From: Microgenomates group bacterium GW2011_GWA2_44_7
GTDB lineage: Bacteria; Patescibacteriota; Microgenomatia; GWA2-44-7
Assembly: GCA_000999595.1 (NCBI GenBank)
Contig: LCJH01000003.1
Coordinates: forward strand, 1 to 32,890
Direction of reading: 5' to 3'
DNA: 32,890 nt
Every line of letters begins with the position of its first letter. Within the stretch, counting starts at the first letter, position 1. Below, piece by piece: positions 1 through 13,151 of the stretch. The notes below the pieces were generated by a model, which saw only the letters and a list, made by a program, of their open reading frames with translations, was not told the origin of the DNA and did no database searches. A program made the translations under genes and the position numbers.

Positions 1-127
1 GGTGGTACTAACCACTCACAAATTAAACTGGAAACCACCGCCGGATCATCCTTGGAGGAGAGACTTTAGGGGGTGACATTTCTATTTTGGAATGACAGGG
101 GCCAATTTAAAGCTGAGGGACAACTTA

Positions 128-808
128 TCAGAATGACAAAAGAAAACTAGCCAGTGCAAGTCGGATATTAACATTGGCAGCAATATGTTGCCTTGCCAGG
201 TTAACAGCCCTTATAAAAAGGGTAATCATTTTTTGTCGGTTGATATCTTTTGAAGAAAGAAGTTTCTGCTCGGCAATAAGTAATACCCGCGTAAGAAGAG
301 TCAATGTCTCCGGTTTTGAAAGCGTAATTTGATCGAGTTTGGCCAATCGTCGCTCCGGTGGGCTAAGTAAAAGATACTCCACCAAGTCAGAGTCCTGTTT
401 AAAATTAGCGTTCTCCGAAACCGTTGTCTTAGATCGAACTTGTACCTCCAAGCAACGAGAAGCCACTGTGGGTAAAAGAAAATCTTTATTAGGCGAGGTG
501 AGAATAATTCGCGTCGAGGGAAATGGCTCTTCCAGCGTTTTTAAAAGAGCATTTTGAGCCTCAAAAGTGGCTAGATTTGCCTCATATATAATGGCCAAAG
601 AGACGGAAGTCGCTAAAGGCTTGCGGGAAAGTTTGCTAACCATTTCCCTTACCTGGGCGATGGTTATCGATGGGGAAGGAACGATCATTTGCAGATCCGG
701 TTGACTCTCCAATCGATCAACCGCCACTCCAAGAAACTCCGAGGCCATTGCTTTTGCCGTCTGTCGTCTTTCTTCTTCGGTCGCACCGGTAATCAGGATG
801 GGAATCAT
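128..808 (-). CDS. holB: DNA polymerase III delta-prime-like clamp-loader subunit (HolB-type, AAA+)
   Basis: 226-aa ORF with NALLKTLEEP...IILTSPNKDFLLPTVASRC, the delta-prime/HolB signature (ALLKTLEEPP, LLPTIxSRC). Confidence 0.8.
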   Translation of the reverse strand: MIPILITGATEEERRQTAKAMASEFLGVAVDRLESQPDLQMIVPSPSITIAQVREMVSKLSRKPLATSVSLAIIYEANLATFEAQNALLKTLEEPFPSTRIILTSPNKDFLLPTVASRCLEVQVRSKTTVSENANFKQDSDLVEYLLLSPPERRLAKLDQITLSKPETLTLLTRVLLIAEQKLLSSKDINRQKMITLFIRAVNLARQHIAANVNIRLALASFLLSF

Positions 809-938
809 AATTTACAATATAAAGATTACTTGACGTGAGAGGCGAGACTCCTTTTCTCGCTTCTCATTTCTAACTTCTAAATTCCAGTTTGCCAGTCTCA
901 TTGCATTGTACCCAAAGCTTCTTTATTATGAAAGTTAA

Positions 939-2909
939 ATGCCTGCCCCATTTGACAAAACAATTCTCCTTGGCCCGGATCGTTTCAAGAAACAAAAAAG
1001 AGACGATAATGGCGATGAAATACCTCTGCCTGTTCCCGTTCCGGTTCTACCTGCCGAAGATCTTTTGGACCAACCGGTAGAAATTGTAGAAGGACCATCA
1101 GTGCCTACCCCCCCTAGCTCTATACCTGCCGTTGCCCCCAAAGAACCATTTGCCAATTTGGACATTACCGTCCCCGATATCGAAATCGGCAACGAGGTTG
1201 ATAAGCAACCGATAAGACCATCAAATTTTATAAGCCAACTCGTTTCCATGAACGCACTGTCAGAGGAACTCGCGCAGAAAATTCAGCTAGAGAGTGCCAC
1301 CACCGGTCGATCGATTGACGATATTATTACTGAAAAAAAATTAGTTGATCAAGAAACAATCACCAAAGCCAAAGCCGCCTTTTTTAATGTTCCTTTTATT
1401 AAACTCTCGGAAATCGGCATCTCGCCAGAAGCCTTGGCCGCCATTCCAAAAGCCTTGGCCGAAAGATATAAGTTAATTCCTTTTGATATTAAGAAAGACA
1501 AAAGAGAACTCTCGGTTGCCATGGCCAATCCCTTGGATCTCCCCGCCATTGAGTTCCTGGAAAAAAAAGTCGGGATGCGAGTCCGGCCATATACCGCCGT
1601 ACCGATAGAAGTCATCGATGCCATTGCCAATAATTACGCCCAAAACCTTTCCGCCGAGGTAACGGCTGCCTTAAGAGAGACGACTCCCCAAGAAACAAAA
1701 ACGATTGACATAAAACAACTGGGTGAGGTCATCAGAGAAGCCCCCATTGCCAAGATTGTCTCGACAATACTCGAGTACGCCATTAAATCGCGTGCTTCTG
1801 ACGTTCATATTGAACCTCAAACAGATAGAGTTCGGGTACGGTATCGGATTGACGGAATTCTGCATGAGAGACTGATTCTCCCTAAAAATGTCCACGAAGC
1901 CTTGGTCTCCAGAATCAAAATTCTCGCCGGCATGAAGATTGATGAAAAAAGATTGCCCCAAGACGGTAGATTTAACTTCCGTGCCGCCGGCGAAGAAGTC
2001 GATCTTCGAGTTTCCTCCCTACCTACGGTTCTGGGCGAAAAAATTGTTATGCGGCTGCTAAAAAAATCCGGTGGCGTGCCTACCTTGTCTGATCTGGGGA
2101 TAAGAGGAAAAGCCTTAAAGAATCTTGAAGATGCGATACTGCGTCCACACGGCATCATCCTTATCTGTGGACCGACGGGTTCCGGTAAAACGACCACTCT
2201 TTACGCTATCTTATCTAAAATAAACACGACCAGAGTCAATATCGTCACCCTGGAAGATCCGGTAGAATACCAAATCTTTGGAGTAAACCAGGTCCAGGTA
2301 AATCCAACCGCCGGTTTAAATTTTGCCTCCGGGTTAAGATCCTTTCTCCGACAAGATCCGAACATCATCATGGTAGGTGAGATAAGAGATACCGAGACAT
2401 CTGACTTGGCCATACAGGCCTCGCTTACCGGCCACCTCGTCTTCTCCACTCTTCATACCAACGATGCTTCAGGCGCCTTACCGCGGCTCCTTGATTTCGG
2501 TATGGAGCCATTTTTGTTGGCTTCATCCATGACCGCCATCGTCGCCCAGCGGGTAGTCCGAAAAATATGCACCAGCTGCAAAACAGAATATGATCCGCCC
2601 GACGAGGTCATTGAAAATGCTCATAAAGTTTTGGGGTCCCTGTATCCTTCCGGGAAATCATTTAAATTAATGAGGGGAACAGGGTGCGCCGAATGCAGCG
2701 ACTCCGGATATCAAGGTCGAGTAGGCATCTTCGAGGTCATTCCGGTTACCGAGGGTGTCGGGAAACTAATCCTGGAAAGGGCATCTGCGGGTGGCATTCA
2801 GGGAAAAGCCGTCGAAGAAGGATTAGTTACCATGAAGCAAGATGGGTACTTGAAGGTAATCGAAGGAATCACTACTATAGAAGAAGTACTAAGAGTCGCC
2901 CAAGAGTAA
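939..2909 (+). CDS. pilB: Type IV pilus assembly ATPase PilB/GspE
   Basis: 656 aa; Walker A GPTGSGKTTTLYAIL, VGEIRDTETSDLAIQASLTGHLVFSTLHTNDA, four-Cys zinc motif CTSCKTEY...GCAECSDSGY; N-terminal T2SSE-N domain. Confidence 0.96.
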   Translation: MPAPFDKTILLGPDRFKKQKRDDNGDEIPLPVPVPVLPAEDLLDQPVEIVEGPSVPTPPSSIPAVAPKEPFANLDITVPDIEIGNEVDKQPIRPSNFISQLVSMNALSEELAQKIQLESATTGRSIDDIITEKKLVDQETITKAKAAFFNVPFIKLSEIGISPEALAAIPKALAERYKLIPFDIKKDKRELSVAMANPLDLPAIEFLEKKVGMRVRPYTAVPIEVIDAIANNYAQNLSAEVTAALRETTPQETKTIDIKQLGEVIREAPIAKIVSTILEYAIKSRASDVHIEPQTDRVRVRYRIDGILHERLILPKNVHEALVSRIKILAGMKIDEKRLPQDGRFNFRAAGEEVDLRVSSLPTVLGEKIVMRLLKKSGGVPTLSDLGIRGKALKNLEDAILRPHGIILICGPTGSGKTTTLYAILSKINTTRVNIVTLEDPVEYQIFGVNQVQVNPTAGLNFASGLRSFLRQDPNIIMVGEIRDTETSDLAIQASLTGHLVFSTLHTNDASGALPRLLDFGMEPFLLASSMTAIVAQRVVRKICTSCKTEYDPPDEVIENAHKVLGSLYPSGKSFKLMRGTGCAECSDSGYQGRVGIFEVIPVTEGVGKLILERASAGGIQGKAVEEGLVTMKQDGYLKVIEGITTIEEVLRVAQE

Positions 2910-2943
2910 TTAAAATCGAATTTTTTAAATATTAAAACTGCCC

Positions 2944-3999
2944 ATGGAAATTAAACAGTTACTTTCGCAAGCCATCCAAAAGAGAGCCTCTGACCTTCAT
3001 TTAGTGACAGGGATCCACCCGACTTTAAGAATAGACGGAACACTTTTCTCTTTGACCGAGCACCCAATTCTGGATGGAGTTTTGATTGAAGGTTTAATAA
3101 AAGATGTCACCAATGATGAACAAAGAGAAATATTAACTGTTAATCGCGAACTGGATTTTTCCGTCGGCTTCGGAGACCAAGCGCGATTCAGGGTGAATGC
3201 GTACTATCAAAAAAGTTCCCTGGCGGCTTCGTTTAGATGGATCCCCACCGAAATCCCCTCCGTAGATTCCTTAGGCTTGCCGCCTATCTGCCATCAATTG
3301 GCTCAGCTTAGGCAAGGATTGATTCTTTTTACCGGACCAACCGGACATGGAAAATCAACATCGATGGCGTCAATTATCGCCGAAATACTTAACAACCGAG
3401 GCGTCCACGTCGTAACCATCGAGGACCCCGTCGAGTTTACCTTTATACACTCCAAAGGCATTGTCTCCCAAAGAGAAATGCACGGGGATACCCATTCATG
3501 GGCGGTTGCCTTAAGGTCGGTGCTTCGAGAAGATCCGGACGTTGTTTTGGTGGGAGAAATGCGTGATTATGAAACTATCTCCGCCACTTTAACCATTGCC
3601 GAAACCGGTCATTTGGTTTTTGCCACGCTTCATACAAACTCCGCCGCCCAGTCAGTTGACCGTATAGTCGATGTCTTTCCTGAGCAGCAACAAGCCCAAG
3701 TAAGAATGCAGTTATCCGGTACCCTGGAAGCAATAATTTCTCAAAGATTAATGCCTCAAATAAGCGGAAGGCGCACTTTGGCCTATGAAATTATGCTAGG
3801 CACAACAGCTATAAAAACTGTGGTCCGGGAAGGCAAGACTCATCTTATTGATAATATTATTCAAACCTCCTCTGAAGCGGGAATGGCCCCCTTGGAGGTT
3901 TCGCTCGCACAACTTATTCGTGACGGGAAAATTACATACGAGACCGGTCGGGAATTTGCCATCAGGCCAGATGAACTAACGCGCTTGGTCAACCGATAG
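2944..3999 (+). CDS. pilT: Twitching motility ATPase PilT
   Basis: 351 aa; SDLHLVTGIHPTLRIDG, GPTGHGKSTSMASII, REDPDVVLVGEMRDYETISATLTIAETGHLVFATLHTNSAAQSVDRIVDVFP. Confidence 0.96.
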   Translation: MEIKQLLSQAIQKRASDLHLVTGIHPTLRIDGTLFSLTEHPILDGVLIEGLIKDVTNDEQREILTVNRELDFSVGFGDQARFRVNAYYQKSSLAASFRWIPTEIPSVDSLGLPPICHQLAQLRQGLILFTGPTGHGKSTSMASIIAEILNNRGVHVVTIEDPVEFTFIHSKGIVSQREMHGDTHSWAVALRSVLREDPDVVLVGEMRDYETISATLTIAETGHLVFATLHTNSAAQSVDRIVDVFPEQQQAQVRMQLSGTLEAIISQRLMPQISGRRTLAYEIMLGTTAIKTVVREGKTHLIDNIIQTSSEAGMAPLEVSLAQLIRDGKITYETGREFAIRPDELTRLVNR

Positions 4000-4015
4000 T
4001 CTTCCCAACAAGGCT

Positions 4016-5227
4016 ATGACACGTTTTCGATATCAAGCAAGAGACACTAACGGCAAACTATATAAAGGTATTGTCGAGTCACAAGATAAGCATCAGGCTG
4101 CACGCATCCTCCGCGAGAAGGACCTTTATCCGGTCGGCTTAAAGGATGAAAGCGGAGGCCCTTTTCAAAAGGCGAATGAAGCCTTAACCAGAAGAGTCAA
4201 ATTCGGCGACTTAGTCCTCTTCACCCGACAATTATCAACCATGTTTACGGCCGGATTACAGTTAACGGACGCCCTGTCACTGTTGCGCCGCCAACTTTCT
4301 AGCCGTTTCGGCGAGGTAATCGCAGATTTACAAACATCGATCGAAGGCGGAAGCTCTTTATCAGACGCCATGGCCAAACATGGAGACGTCTTTACCTCTG
4401 TCTATATCGCCCTAGTAAAAACTGGCGAATCGTCAGGGCTTCTTGACGAAGTATTAACCCGTTTGGCCGATAATTTGGAGAAGGAGCAAGAATTTCGGTC
4501 AAAGGTAAAAGGGGCGATGATCTATCCCATGATCATCATTGTAGGCATGGTACTCGTAATTATTGTGATGATGGTCTTCGTTATTCCCAAAATGACACAG
4601 CTCTACCAAGATTTTGGCGCGACTTTGCCGATGCCAACCCAAATCTTAATTAACTTTTCAAACCTGATAAGTAACTTCTGGTGGCTATGGTTGCTGCTCT
4701 CCATGGGCTTTCTTTACGGCTATCAAGCCTATTACAAAACAAACACCGGCCGGCACCACCTGGATAGTTTCTACTTAAGATTGCCTATTTTGGGTGGTCT
4801 GAATAAGACCATGATTATGACGGAGTTTACTCGGACCATGAGTCTTCTTATTAGCGCCGGTGTTTCCATGATTGAGGCTTTGAATATTGTCGCTAAGGCA
4901 ATGGGAAACATCCTTTTTGAAGACGGGGTAAAATCGGCTTCTACCCAAGTGGAAAAGGGGTTCCCCCTCGCTTACGCTTTGGCTCAAACAGAAGTTTTTC
5001 CACCCATCGTCACGCAGATGGTTTCAGTGGGAGAGGAAACCGGGAAAGTTGGCGAAGTCCTGGGAAAATTATCGCGGTATTTTGAAAGTGAATCTGAAAA
5101 TTTAGTCAAGGGTCTGACCTCCGCCATTGAACCGCTGATTATTATTGTTTTAGGTGTCGGTGTCGCCTTTCTTGTAGTGGCAATTATTATGCCTATATAT
5201 AGCCTAACTTCACAGTTCAGTCCTTGA
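4016..5227 (+). CDS. pilC: Type IV pilus inner-membrane platform protein PilC/GspF
   Basis: 403 aa; two T2SSF domains (FTRQLSTMFTAGLQLTDAL; FTRTMSLLISAGVSMIEAL), VGEETGKVGEVLGKLSRYFE, C-terminal TM segment. Confidence 0.95.
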   Translation: MTRFRYQARDTNGKLYKGIVESQDKHQAARILREKDLYPVGLKDESGGPFQKANEALTRRVKFGDLVLFTRQLSTMFTAGLQLTDALSLLRRQLSSRFGEVIADLQTSIEGGSSLSDAMAKHGDVFTSVYIALVKTGESSGLLDEVLTRLADNLEKEQEFRSKVKGAMIYPMIIIVGMVLVIIVMMVFVIPKMTQLYQDFGATLPMPTQILINFSNLISNFWWLWLLLSMGFLYGYQAYYKTNTGRHHLDSFYLRLPILGGLNKTMIMTEFTRTMSLLISAGVSMIEALNIVAKAMGNILFEDGVKSASTQVEKGFPLAYALAQTEVFPPIVTQMVSVGEETGKVGEVLGKLSRYFESESENLVKGLTSAIEPLIIIVLGVGVAFLVVAIIMPIYSLTSQFSP

Positions 5228-5368
5228 TGTAATTACCGGCTGACACCCCTACGAGACATACGAGACCTCAATCATTCGCAAAAAATTCAGTGAAAGGTAC
5301 CAAGCAAAAAAAAGTAGACCAATCCCAGTTATTTAGCTTGCAAAATACGCCAAGTTTACCTAAAATGA

Positions 5369-7432
<2,064 letters not shown>

Positions 7433-7468
7433 TGAGATGATTTAAGAATTAAGAATTATGATTTAAGA

Positions 7469-9478
7469 ATGACTTTACAGACAATATTAATAACTAGCGG
7501 GGGAGCCGGAATCTTAGCCATCGTTTATTCTCTTTGGCAAGTAACGCGCATTATGGCGTTGCCGGCGGGCGATAAAAAGATGCAAGAAATTGCCGGCGCA
7601 ATCCTAGAAGGAGCCAACGCTTATCTTAAAAGGCAGTATATCGTCATCGCGGTGGTGGCAATTTTGGTTATGGCTATTCTCCTTTTTCTCTATAAAAGCC
7701 CCCTTGCCCCCATCTCTTTCTTAATTGGGGCTCTATTTTCGGCGGCTTCAGGAATCGTCGGGATGAGTGTTTCTGTCAGAACAAATGTCCGAACAACAGA
7801 AGCTGCCAAAAAGGGTTTGGGGCCGGCACTGGCCTTGGCTTTTAGCGGTGGCTCCATTACCGGACTGATGGTCGCAGGCTTGGCACTTCTATCGGTAAGC
7901 ATCGTGCTTCTTTTTATTCCGGGTGGCAATGAAAGACTGGCCGCTATGGGATTCGGAGCCTCACTTATATCTATCTTCGCCCGCATCGGCGGGGGAATCT
8001 TCACTAAGGCGGCTGACGTCGGGACCGATATGGTAGGAAAAATAGAAGCAGGCATCCCGGAAGACGATCCGCGAAACCCAGGCGTAATTGCCGACAATGT
8101 GGGCGATAACGTCGGTGACTGTGCCGGTATGGCGGCCGATCTATTTGAAACTTACGTGGTCACGATGGTGGCCGCCATTCTGTTGGGCAATCTTGTCCTG
8201 CCCCACTTCCCACTCGCCCAAGGCTTTCCCCTGATGATCGGTGCTTTTTCCATTGCTGCTTCAATTGTGGCCACATTCTTTGTGCGGTTAGGGAAATCCA
8301 ATAGCATTATGGGGGCTTTATATAAAGGACTTGGAGTGGCGGTTGTCTTGTCACTAATGGCTTTTTATCCTCTTACACAGATGTTGATGGCCGATAACCT
8401 AATTTATCCGTGGATAAGATTGTACTTAGCAAGTTTAATAGGGCTGGGAGTAACCGTAGCGATGGTTGCCATTACCGAATTTTACACTTCAAAACGCTAC
8501 GGCAGCGTCCAAACGATTGCCAAAGCCGGTGTCTCCGGCCACGGTACCAATATCATTGCCGGGCTGGCGGTTTCCATGAAATCAACGGCCATCCCGGTCA
8601 TCGTTATCTGTGCCGCTATCTTGGGAGCATATTCGCTGGCTAATCTCTACGGAGTGGCCATCGCCGCCGCCGCCATGCTCTCTCTAACCGGAATTGTCGT
8701 GGCCATTGACGCCTTCGGCCCCATTACCGACAACGCCGGTGGCATCGCCGAAATGGCAGGCCTACCGGAGAAAACCCGCGAAGTTACCGATGCCTTGGAT
8801 GCCGTCGGCAACACCACAAAAGCGGTAACCAAGGGCTATGCTATCGGCTCGGCCGCCTTGGCCGCTTTAGTCCTTTTTGGAGCCTATACCCAAGAAATTA
8901 GCACTAAGACAGGAAACGCTCTCAGTTTCTCTCTATCAGATCCTCTGGTCTTAGTCGGCTTATTTATCGGCGGAGCCATGCCCTACTTTTTTGGAGCGCT
9001 ACTGATGGAGTCCGTCGGTAAAGCCGCCGGCACGATAGTCGAAGAAATCAGAAGACAGTTCAGAGAAATAAAAGGTATCATGCAAGGCAAAGCCAAGCAA
9101 GAATACGGTAAGGCGGTGGAAATTGTGACCGGAGCCGCCATTAGACAAATGGTTATTCCCGCTCTGCTACCGGTGGTAATTCCGATTGTTGTCGGCTACA
9201 TTTTGGGTCCGGTCGCTCTGGGAGGAGTTCTCGTTGGTTCAATTGTTACCGGTCTATTTGTGGCCGTGAGCATGACCACCGGAGGCGCGGCCTGGGATAA
9301 CGCGAAAAAATATATCGAGGGCGGAAACCTAGGCGGAAAGGGGAGCCTGGCCCACCAAGCCGCCGTCACCGGAGACACCGTCGGTGATCCCTATAAAGAT
9401 ACCGCCGGCCCCGCAATAAACCCCATGATTAAAGTTGCCAACATCGTCGCCCTTTTGTTAACCGGTTTTATCGTCTAA
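7469..9478 (+). CDS. hppA: Membrane-bound proton-translocating pyrophosphatase, predicted K+-independent type
   Basis: 669 aa; [84 protein letters not shown] (Lys and Thr at the determinant positions) suggests K+-independence. Confidence 0.97.
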   Translation: MTLQTILITSGGAGILAIVYSLWQVTRIMALPAGDKKMQEIAGAILEGANAYLKRQYIVIAVVAILVMAILLFLYKSPLAPISFLIGALFSAASGIVGMSVSVRTNVRTTEAAKKGLGPALALAFSGGSITGLMVAGLALLSVSIVLLFIPGGNERLAAMGFGASLISIFARIGGGIFTKAADVGTDMVGKIEAGIPEDDPRNPGVIADNVGDNVGDCAGMAADLFETYVVTMVAAILLGNLVLPHFPLAQGFPLMIGAFSIAASIVATFFVRLGKSNSIMGALYKGLGVAVVLSLMAFYPLTQMLMADNLIYPWIRLYLASLIGLGVTVAMVAITEFYTSKRYGSVQTIAKAGVSGHGTNIIAGLAVSMKSTAIPVIVICAAILGAYSLANLYGVAIAAAAMLSLTGIVVAIDAFGPITDNAGGIAEMAGLPEKTREVTDALDAVGNTTKAVTKGYAIGSAALAALVLFGAYTQEISTKTGNALSFSLSDPLVLVGLFIGGAMPYFFGALLMESVGKAAGTIVEEIRRQFREIKGIMQGKAKQEYGKAVEIVTGAAIRQMVIPALLPVVIPIVVGYILGPVALGGVLVGSIVTGLFVAVSMTTGGAAWDNAKKYIEGGNLGGKGSLAHQAAVTGDTVGDPYKDTAGPAINPMIKVANIVALLLTGFIV

Positions 9479-9483
9479 AAAAC

Positions 9484-10479
9484 ATGAAAGTACTAATCAC
9501 CCACGCCAACGGCTTCATGGGTAGCCACCTCATTGATCTTTTAATCACCAAAACAAATACAAAAATATATGGCTTGTTTTCCCCCAGAACTCCCACTCTC
9601 AAAAACTTTAAACATCTTAAGAACTTAAGTTCAAAAGTTACCCTGCGAGAGGCTTCTTGTCTGAACTCCCGCGCACTTCAGCAAGCGGTTAAAGAAATAA
9701 AACCGGACATCATCTACCATTTTGAGAGGTTTACCCGGCCGGGACATGCTTGGGACAAGCCAAAAGATGCCTACGATCTAAATGTTTCCGGAACCCAAAA
9801 CCTATTGGCCTCTCTGGGCGGAAATAATAAAATTCGCGTAATCATCGAGTCTTCTGCCTCAATATACGGAAATGTTTCCCAGGCAGACCTGCCGCTCAAA
9901 GAAACTTCTCCGTTTTATTTATCAGAAGTCTCAGGACCATATGAGTGGAGCGTCGCCGCTCAAGAAGCGGTTATTCGAAAATTTATCTTTGAACAAAAGT
10001 TAAATATTATAGTCGGTCGGTCCTTTAATATTGAGGGACCTCGTCGGCGGACAGGCTTTGCCACTTCGGATTTTGCTTATCAAATCGCCATGTTGGAATT
10101 CCTAAAAGATAAAAAATCAACCATTAAAGTCGGCAATTTGGCCGCCAGACGAGATTGGACCGACGTCCGAGATGCGGTCAAGGCTTATTATCTCCTTTCT
10201 CATAAGGGCAAGTCCGGTGAAGTATATAACGTCGGGTCCGGAGTCATTAAGTCAATCAATGATGTTCTAACCACACTACTCAGTTATTCAAACATCACCA
10301 ACTACCAGATTACCCAGGACCCAAAGCTTGGCCGCCCGGTAGATATCCCCATGCTCCAAGCAGACGATTCTAAACTAAAAAGTACCACCGGCTGGAAACC
10401 GACCATCGCTTTCGGTCAAATGATGGAAGATATTTTGGAGGATTGGCGAGAAAGGGTCAAAATAGCTGAATATGACTGA
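9484..10479 (+). CDS. Extended-SDR NAD-dependent epimerase/dehydratase-like protein with altered active-site motif
   Basis: 331 aa; [16 protein letters not shown] Rossmann motif, [55 protein letters not shown]. Confidence 0.85.
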   Translation: MKVLITHANGFMGSHLIDLLITKTNTKIYGLFSPRTPTLKNFKHLKNLSSKVTLREASCLNSRALQQAVKEIKPDIIYHFERFTRPGHAWDKPKDAYDLNVSGTQNLLASLGGNNKIRVIIESSASIYGNVSQADLPLKETSPFYLSEVSGPYEWSVAAQEAVIRKFIFEQKLNIIVGRSFNIEGPRRRTGFATSDFAYQIAMLEFLKDKKSTIKVGNLAARRDWTDVRDAVKAYYLLSHKGKSGEVYNVGSGVIKSINDVLTTLLSYSNITNYQITQDPKLGRPVDIPMLQADDSKLKSTTGWKPTIAFGQMMEDILEDWRERVKIAEYD

Positions 10480-11830
10480 AGAAAATCCAGGCAATCCCAT
10501 CGGCAAAGTCAACCAGGTAGAGATAACGGCAGAAATTGAGAAGTCGTTTTTGGACTATGCGATGTCGGTAATTGTCCAACGAGCCCTCCCCGATGTTCGA
10601 GACGGATTAAAGCCTGTCCATCGGCGAATTTTGTATGCCATGGAGCAGATGTCACTCCATCACAGCGGCAAATATACAAAATCGGCCAAGGTGGTCGGAG
10701 AAGTTTTGGGAAAGTATCATCCACACGGAGACATCCCCGTCTATGATGCTCTCGTCCGACTGGCTCAGGACTTCTCGATGCGCTACATGCTGGTGGATGG
10801 TCAAGGAAACTTTGGCTCGGTTGATGGTGACAGTCCCGCCGCCATGAGGTACACGGAGGTCAGATTAGCCGCAATTTCCGAGGAAATATTGGCCGATATA
10901 AATAAAGAAACTGTTGATACGACCGCAAACTTTGACAACACCCTAAATGAACCTACCTATCTGCCTTCAAAACTGCCGAATCTCTTACTTATGGGCTCAG
11001 AGGGTATCGCCGTCGGCTTGGCCACCAAAATTCCACCGCACAATTTAACCGAGGTTATAGACGCGGTCTCATATGCCATTGGGCACGGTAAGGCCATAAT
11101 CAATAAACACCAAGAGGAATCAACATCAACCGAAACTGTCAAAGATGTCTTTGACATCCCGAAAATAAGCTTTGAAGGCAAAGACACAAAAAAGCTGGAT
11201 TTAGTCACTCCGACAGAAGTAAGTTTTGAATCCGAGGCAACCGTGGACGACCTCGTTCAATTTATTAAGGGACCCGATTTCCCAACCGGAGGAGCCATTT
11301 ATGACGCCAATCAAATAAAGGAAGTTTATGCGACCGGCCGGGGCAGAATTGTCATGAGAGGCAAAGCAGAAATTGAAGAGGGTAAAGGAGGAAAGTCACA
11401 AATAATTATCTCGGAAATTCCATATCAGGTAAATAAAGCGGAAATGGTAGCCAGAATCGCCCAGCTGGTCAAAGATAAAAAAGTCGAAGGGATATCAGAT
11501 CTAAGAGACGAATCAGACCGAGAAGGCATCAGAGTAGTGGTAGAGTTAAAACGCGACGCCAGACCCAAATCTGTTTTAAACAACCTTTACAAACATACCG
11601 CTCTTCAGACAACATTCCCGGCAAACTTTGTCGCTCTGGTTGACCAGACACCCCAAACATTGACCCTAAAACAGATGATTGTGGAGTTTGTCAAACACCG
11701 ACAACAAGTAGTTGTCCGCCGGTCAATTTATGACTTAAAGCAAAACCGAGCCAGGGCCCGAACTTCAATCAGTAGCCATCTTGGATATGCAGCTAAGGCG
11801 TTTGGCCGCACTGGAAAGACAAAAAATTGA
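10472..11830 (+). CDS. gyrA: DNA gyrase subunit A, N-terminal part (frame lost after [15 protein letters not shown])
   Basis: [51 protein letters not shown]; diverges from GyrA after NRARAR into [22 protein letters not shown]. Confidence 0.9.
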   Translation: MTEENPGNPIGKVNQVEITAEIEKSFLDYAMSVIVQRALPDVRDGLKPVHRRILYAMEQMSLHHSGKYTKSAKVVGEVLGKYHPHGDIPVYDALVRLAQDFSMRYMLVDGQGNFGSVDGDSPAAMRYTEVRLAAISEEILADINKETVDTTANFDNTLNEPTYLPSKLPNLLLMGSEGIAVGLATKIPPHNLTEVIDAVSYAIGHGKAIINKHQEESTSTETVKDVFDIPKISFEGKDTKKLDLVTPTEVSFESEATVDDLVQFIKGPDFPTGGAIYDANQIKEVYATGRGRIVMRGKAEIEEGKGGKSQIIISEIPYQVNKAEMVARIAQLVKDKKVEGISDLRDESDREGIRVVVELKRDARPKSVLNNLYKHTALQTTFPANFVALVDQTPQTLTLKQMIVEFVKHRQQVVVRRSIYDLKQNRARARTSISSHLGYAAKAFGRTGKTKN

Positions 11831-13025
11831 AGACGAATATAAAGCGGTGATGAAGGTGATCGCCTTTTTAGAAGATCTACTTAAACATCCTGAAAAAATC
11901 TTGGTTGCAGTTGGCGACGAGCTCTCGGAACTGAAACAAAAATATGGCGATGAGCGCCGAACCAAAGTCTACAAATCTCCTATCGGCGAATTTTCCGAAG
12001 AAGATCTCGTCCCGCTTGAGGAAACAATCATCACCATCACCGGCACCGGTTATATCAAGCGGCAAAACCCTTCGGTTTTTAAGGCACAACATCGAGGGGG
12101 CAAGGGAGTGATGGGCATGGAAACCAAAGAAGAAGACGAAATTGCCCACCTGGTTGCGGGAACGACCCACGATGACCTTTTCTTTTTAACCTCCAAGGGT
12201 CGAATTTTTAAGGTAAAAACTTGGGAATTACCGGAAGGGAGCAGACAGTCAAAGGGTCAAGCCTTAGTAAATTTAATTAACACCGAGCAAGACGAAACGG
12301 TTCAATCGGTTTTGGCAATCAACCCTAAGCAACACGAAGGCCAGAAATATTTACTACTAGTAACCAGAAAAGGAACGGTTAAAAAGTCCGCTATTGCTGA
12401 TTATGAAAACATACGTACTTCGGGACTGATTGCGATTAAACTGGAAGCGGGTGACGAGCTGGTCTGGGCAAGGACAACTTCAGGCGAAGATGACATTCTC
12501 CTGGCAACCCATGAGGGCAAGTCAATCAAGTTTAAAGAAAAAGATGTCCGGCCAACCGGCAGAGATACGATGGGTGTAAGGGGAATCCTTTTGGGCAAAG
12601 AAGACTACGTTATCGGCATGGAGTCATTCCCACCAAAAATGACGGTGCCGGAGGATAAACGGAAGAAAGTTTTTAGAGACATTCTCGTGGTGATGGAGAA
12701 GGGAATCGGAAAAAGGACACCGATTGGCCAGTTCCCGGTTCAGAACCGAGGTGGCCAGGGGGTGAAAGTTGCTCAAGTAACGCCAAAGACAGGAAAGGTA
12801 GTTGCGCTGCAGATGGTCGATCAGACATATGATGAAGTCGTCTTAACAAGTAGAAACGCCCAAGTAATTAAGCTTCCTTTAAGGAATATTCCCGAGCTTT
12901 CGCGAGCCACCCAAGGGGTAATTTTAATGCGTTTCCAAAGTAAAGATGATAGCGTGGCGGCGGTAACCTGTCTTTTACGAGAAGGCGGGGAGGAAGAGAC
13001 AACGGAGACGGTGAAGAGTAAGTAG
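11781..13025 (+). CDS. gyrA: DNA gyrase subunit A, C-terminal part (other frame; homology begins ~11760)
   Basis: In frame from ~11760: [30 protein letters not shown]; GyrA-box-like QHRGGKG; beta-pinwheel repeats to 13025. Confidence 0.88.
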   Translation: MDMQLRRLAALERQKIEDEYKAVMKVIAFLEDLLKHPEKILVAVGDELSELKQKYGDERRTKVYKSPIGEFSEEDLVPLEETIITITGTGYIKRQNPSVFKAQHRGGKGVMGMETKEEDEIAHLVAGTTHDDLFFLTSKGRIFKVKTWELPEGSRQSKGQALVNLINTEQDETVQSVLAINPKQHEGQKYLLLVTRKGTVKKSAIADYENIRTSGLIAIKLEAGDELVWARTTSGEDDILLATHEGKSIKFKEKDVRPTGRDTMGVRGILLGKEDYVIGMESFPPKMTVPEDKRKKVFRDILVVMEKGIGKRTPIGQFPVQNRGGQGVKVAQVTPKTGKVVALQMVDQTYDEVVLTSRNAQVIKLPLRNIPELSRATQGVILMRFQSKDDSVAAVTCLLREGGEEETTETVKSK

Positions 13026-13151
13026 GATTAAAGATCTTAGGAATTAGGAGAACAGGATTACAGGATAACAGTCCAGGATTGTTTTTTGAAAAGAAGACAA
13101 CATCGGAGTAGGACAAGATCGTGTGTTTGAAAAACGAGTTAATTAGTATTT

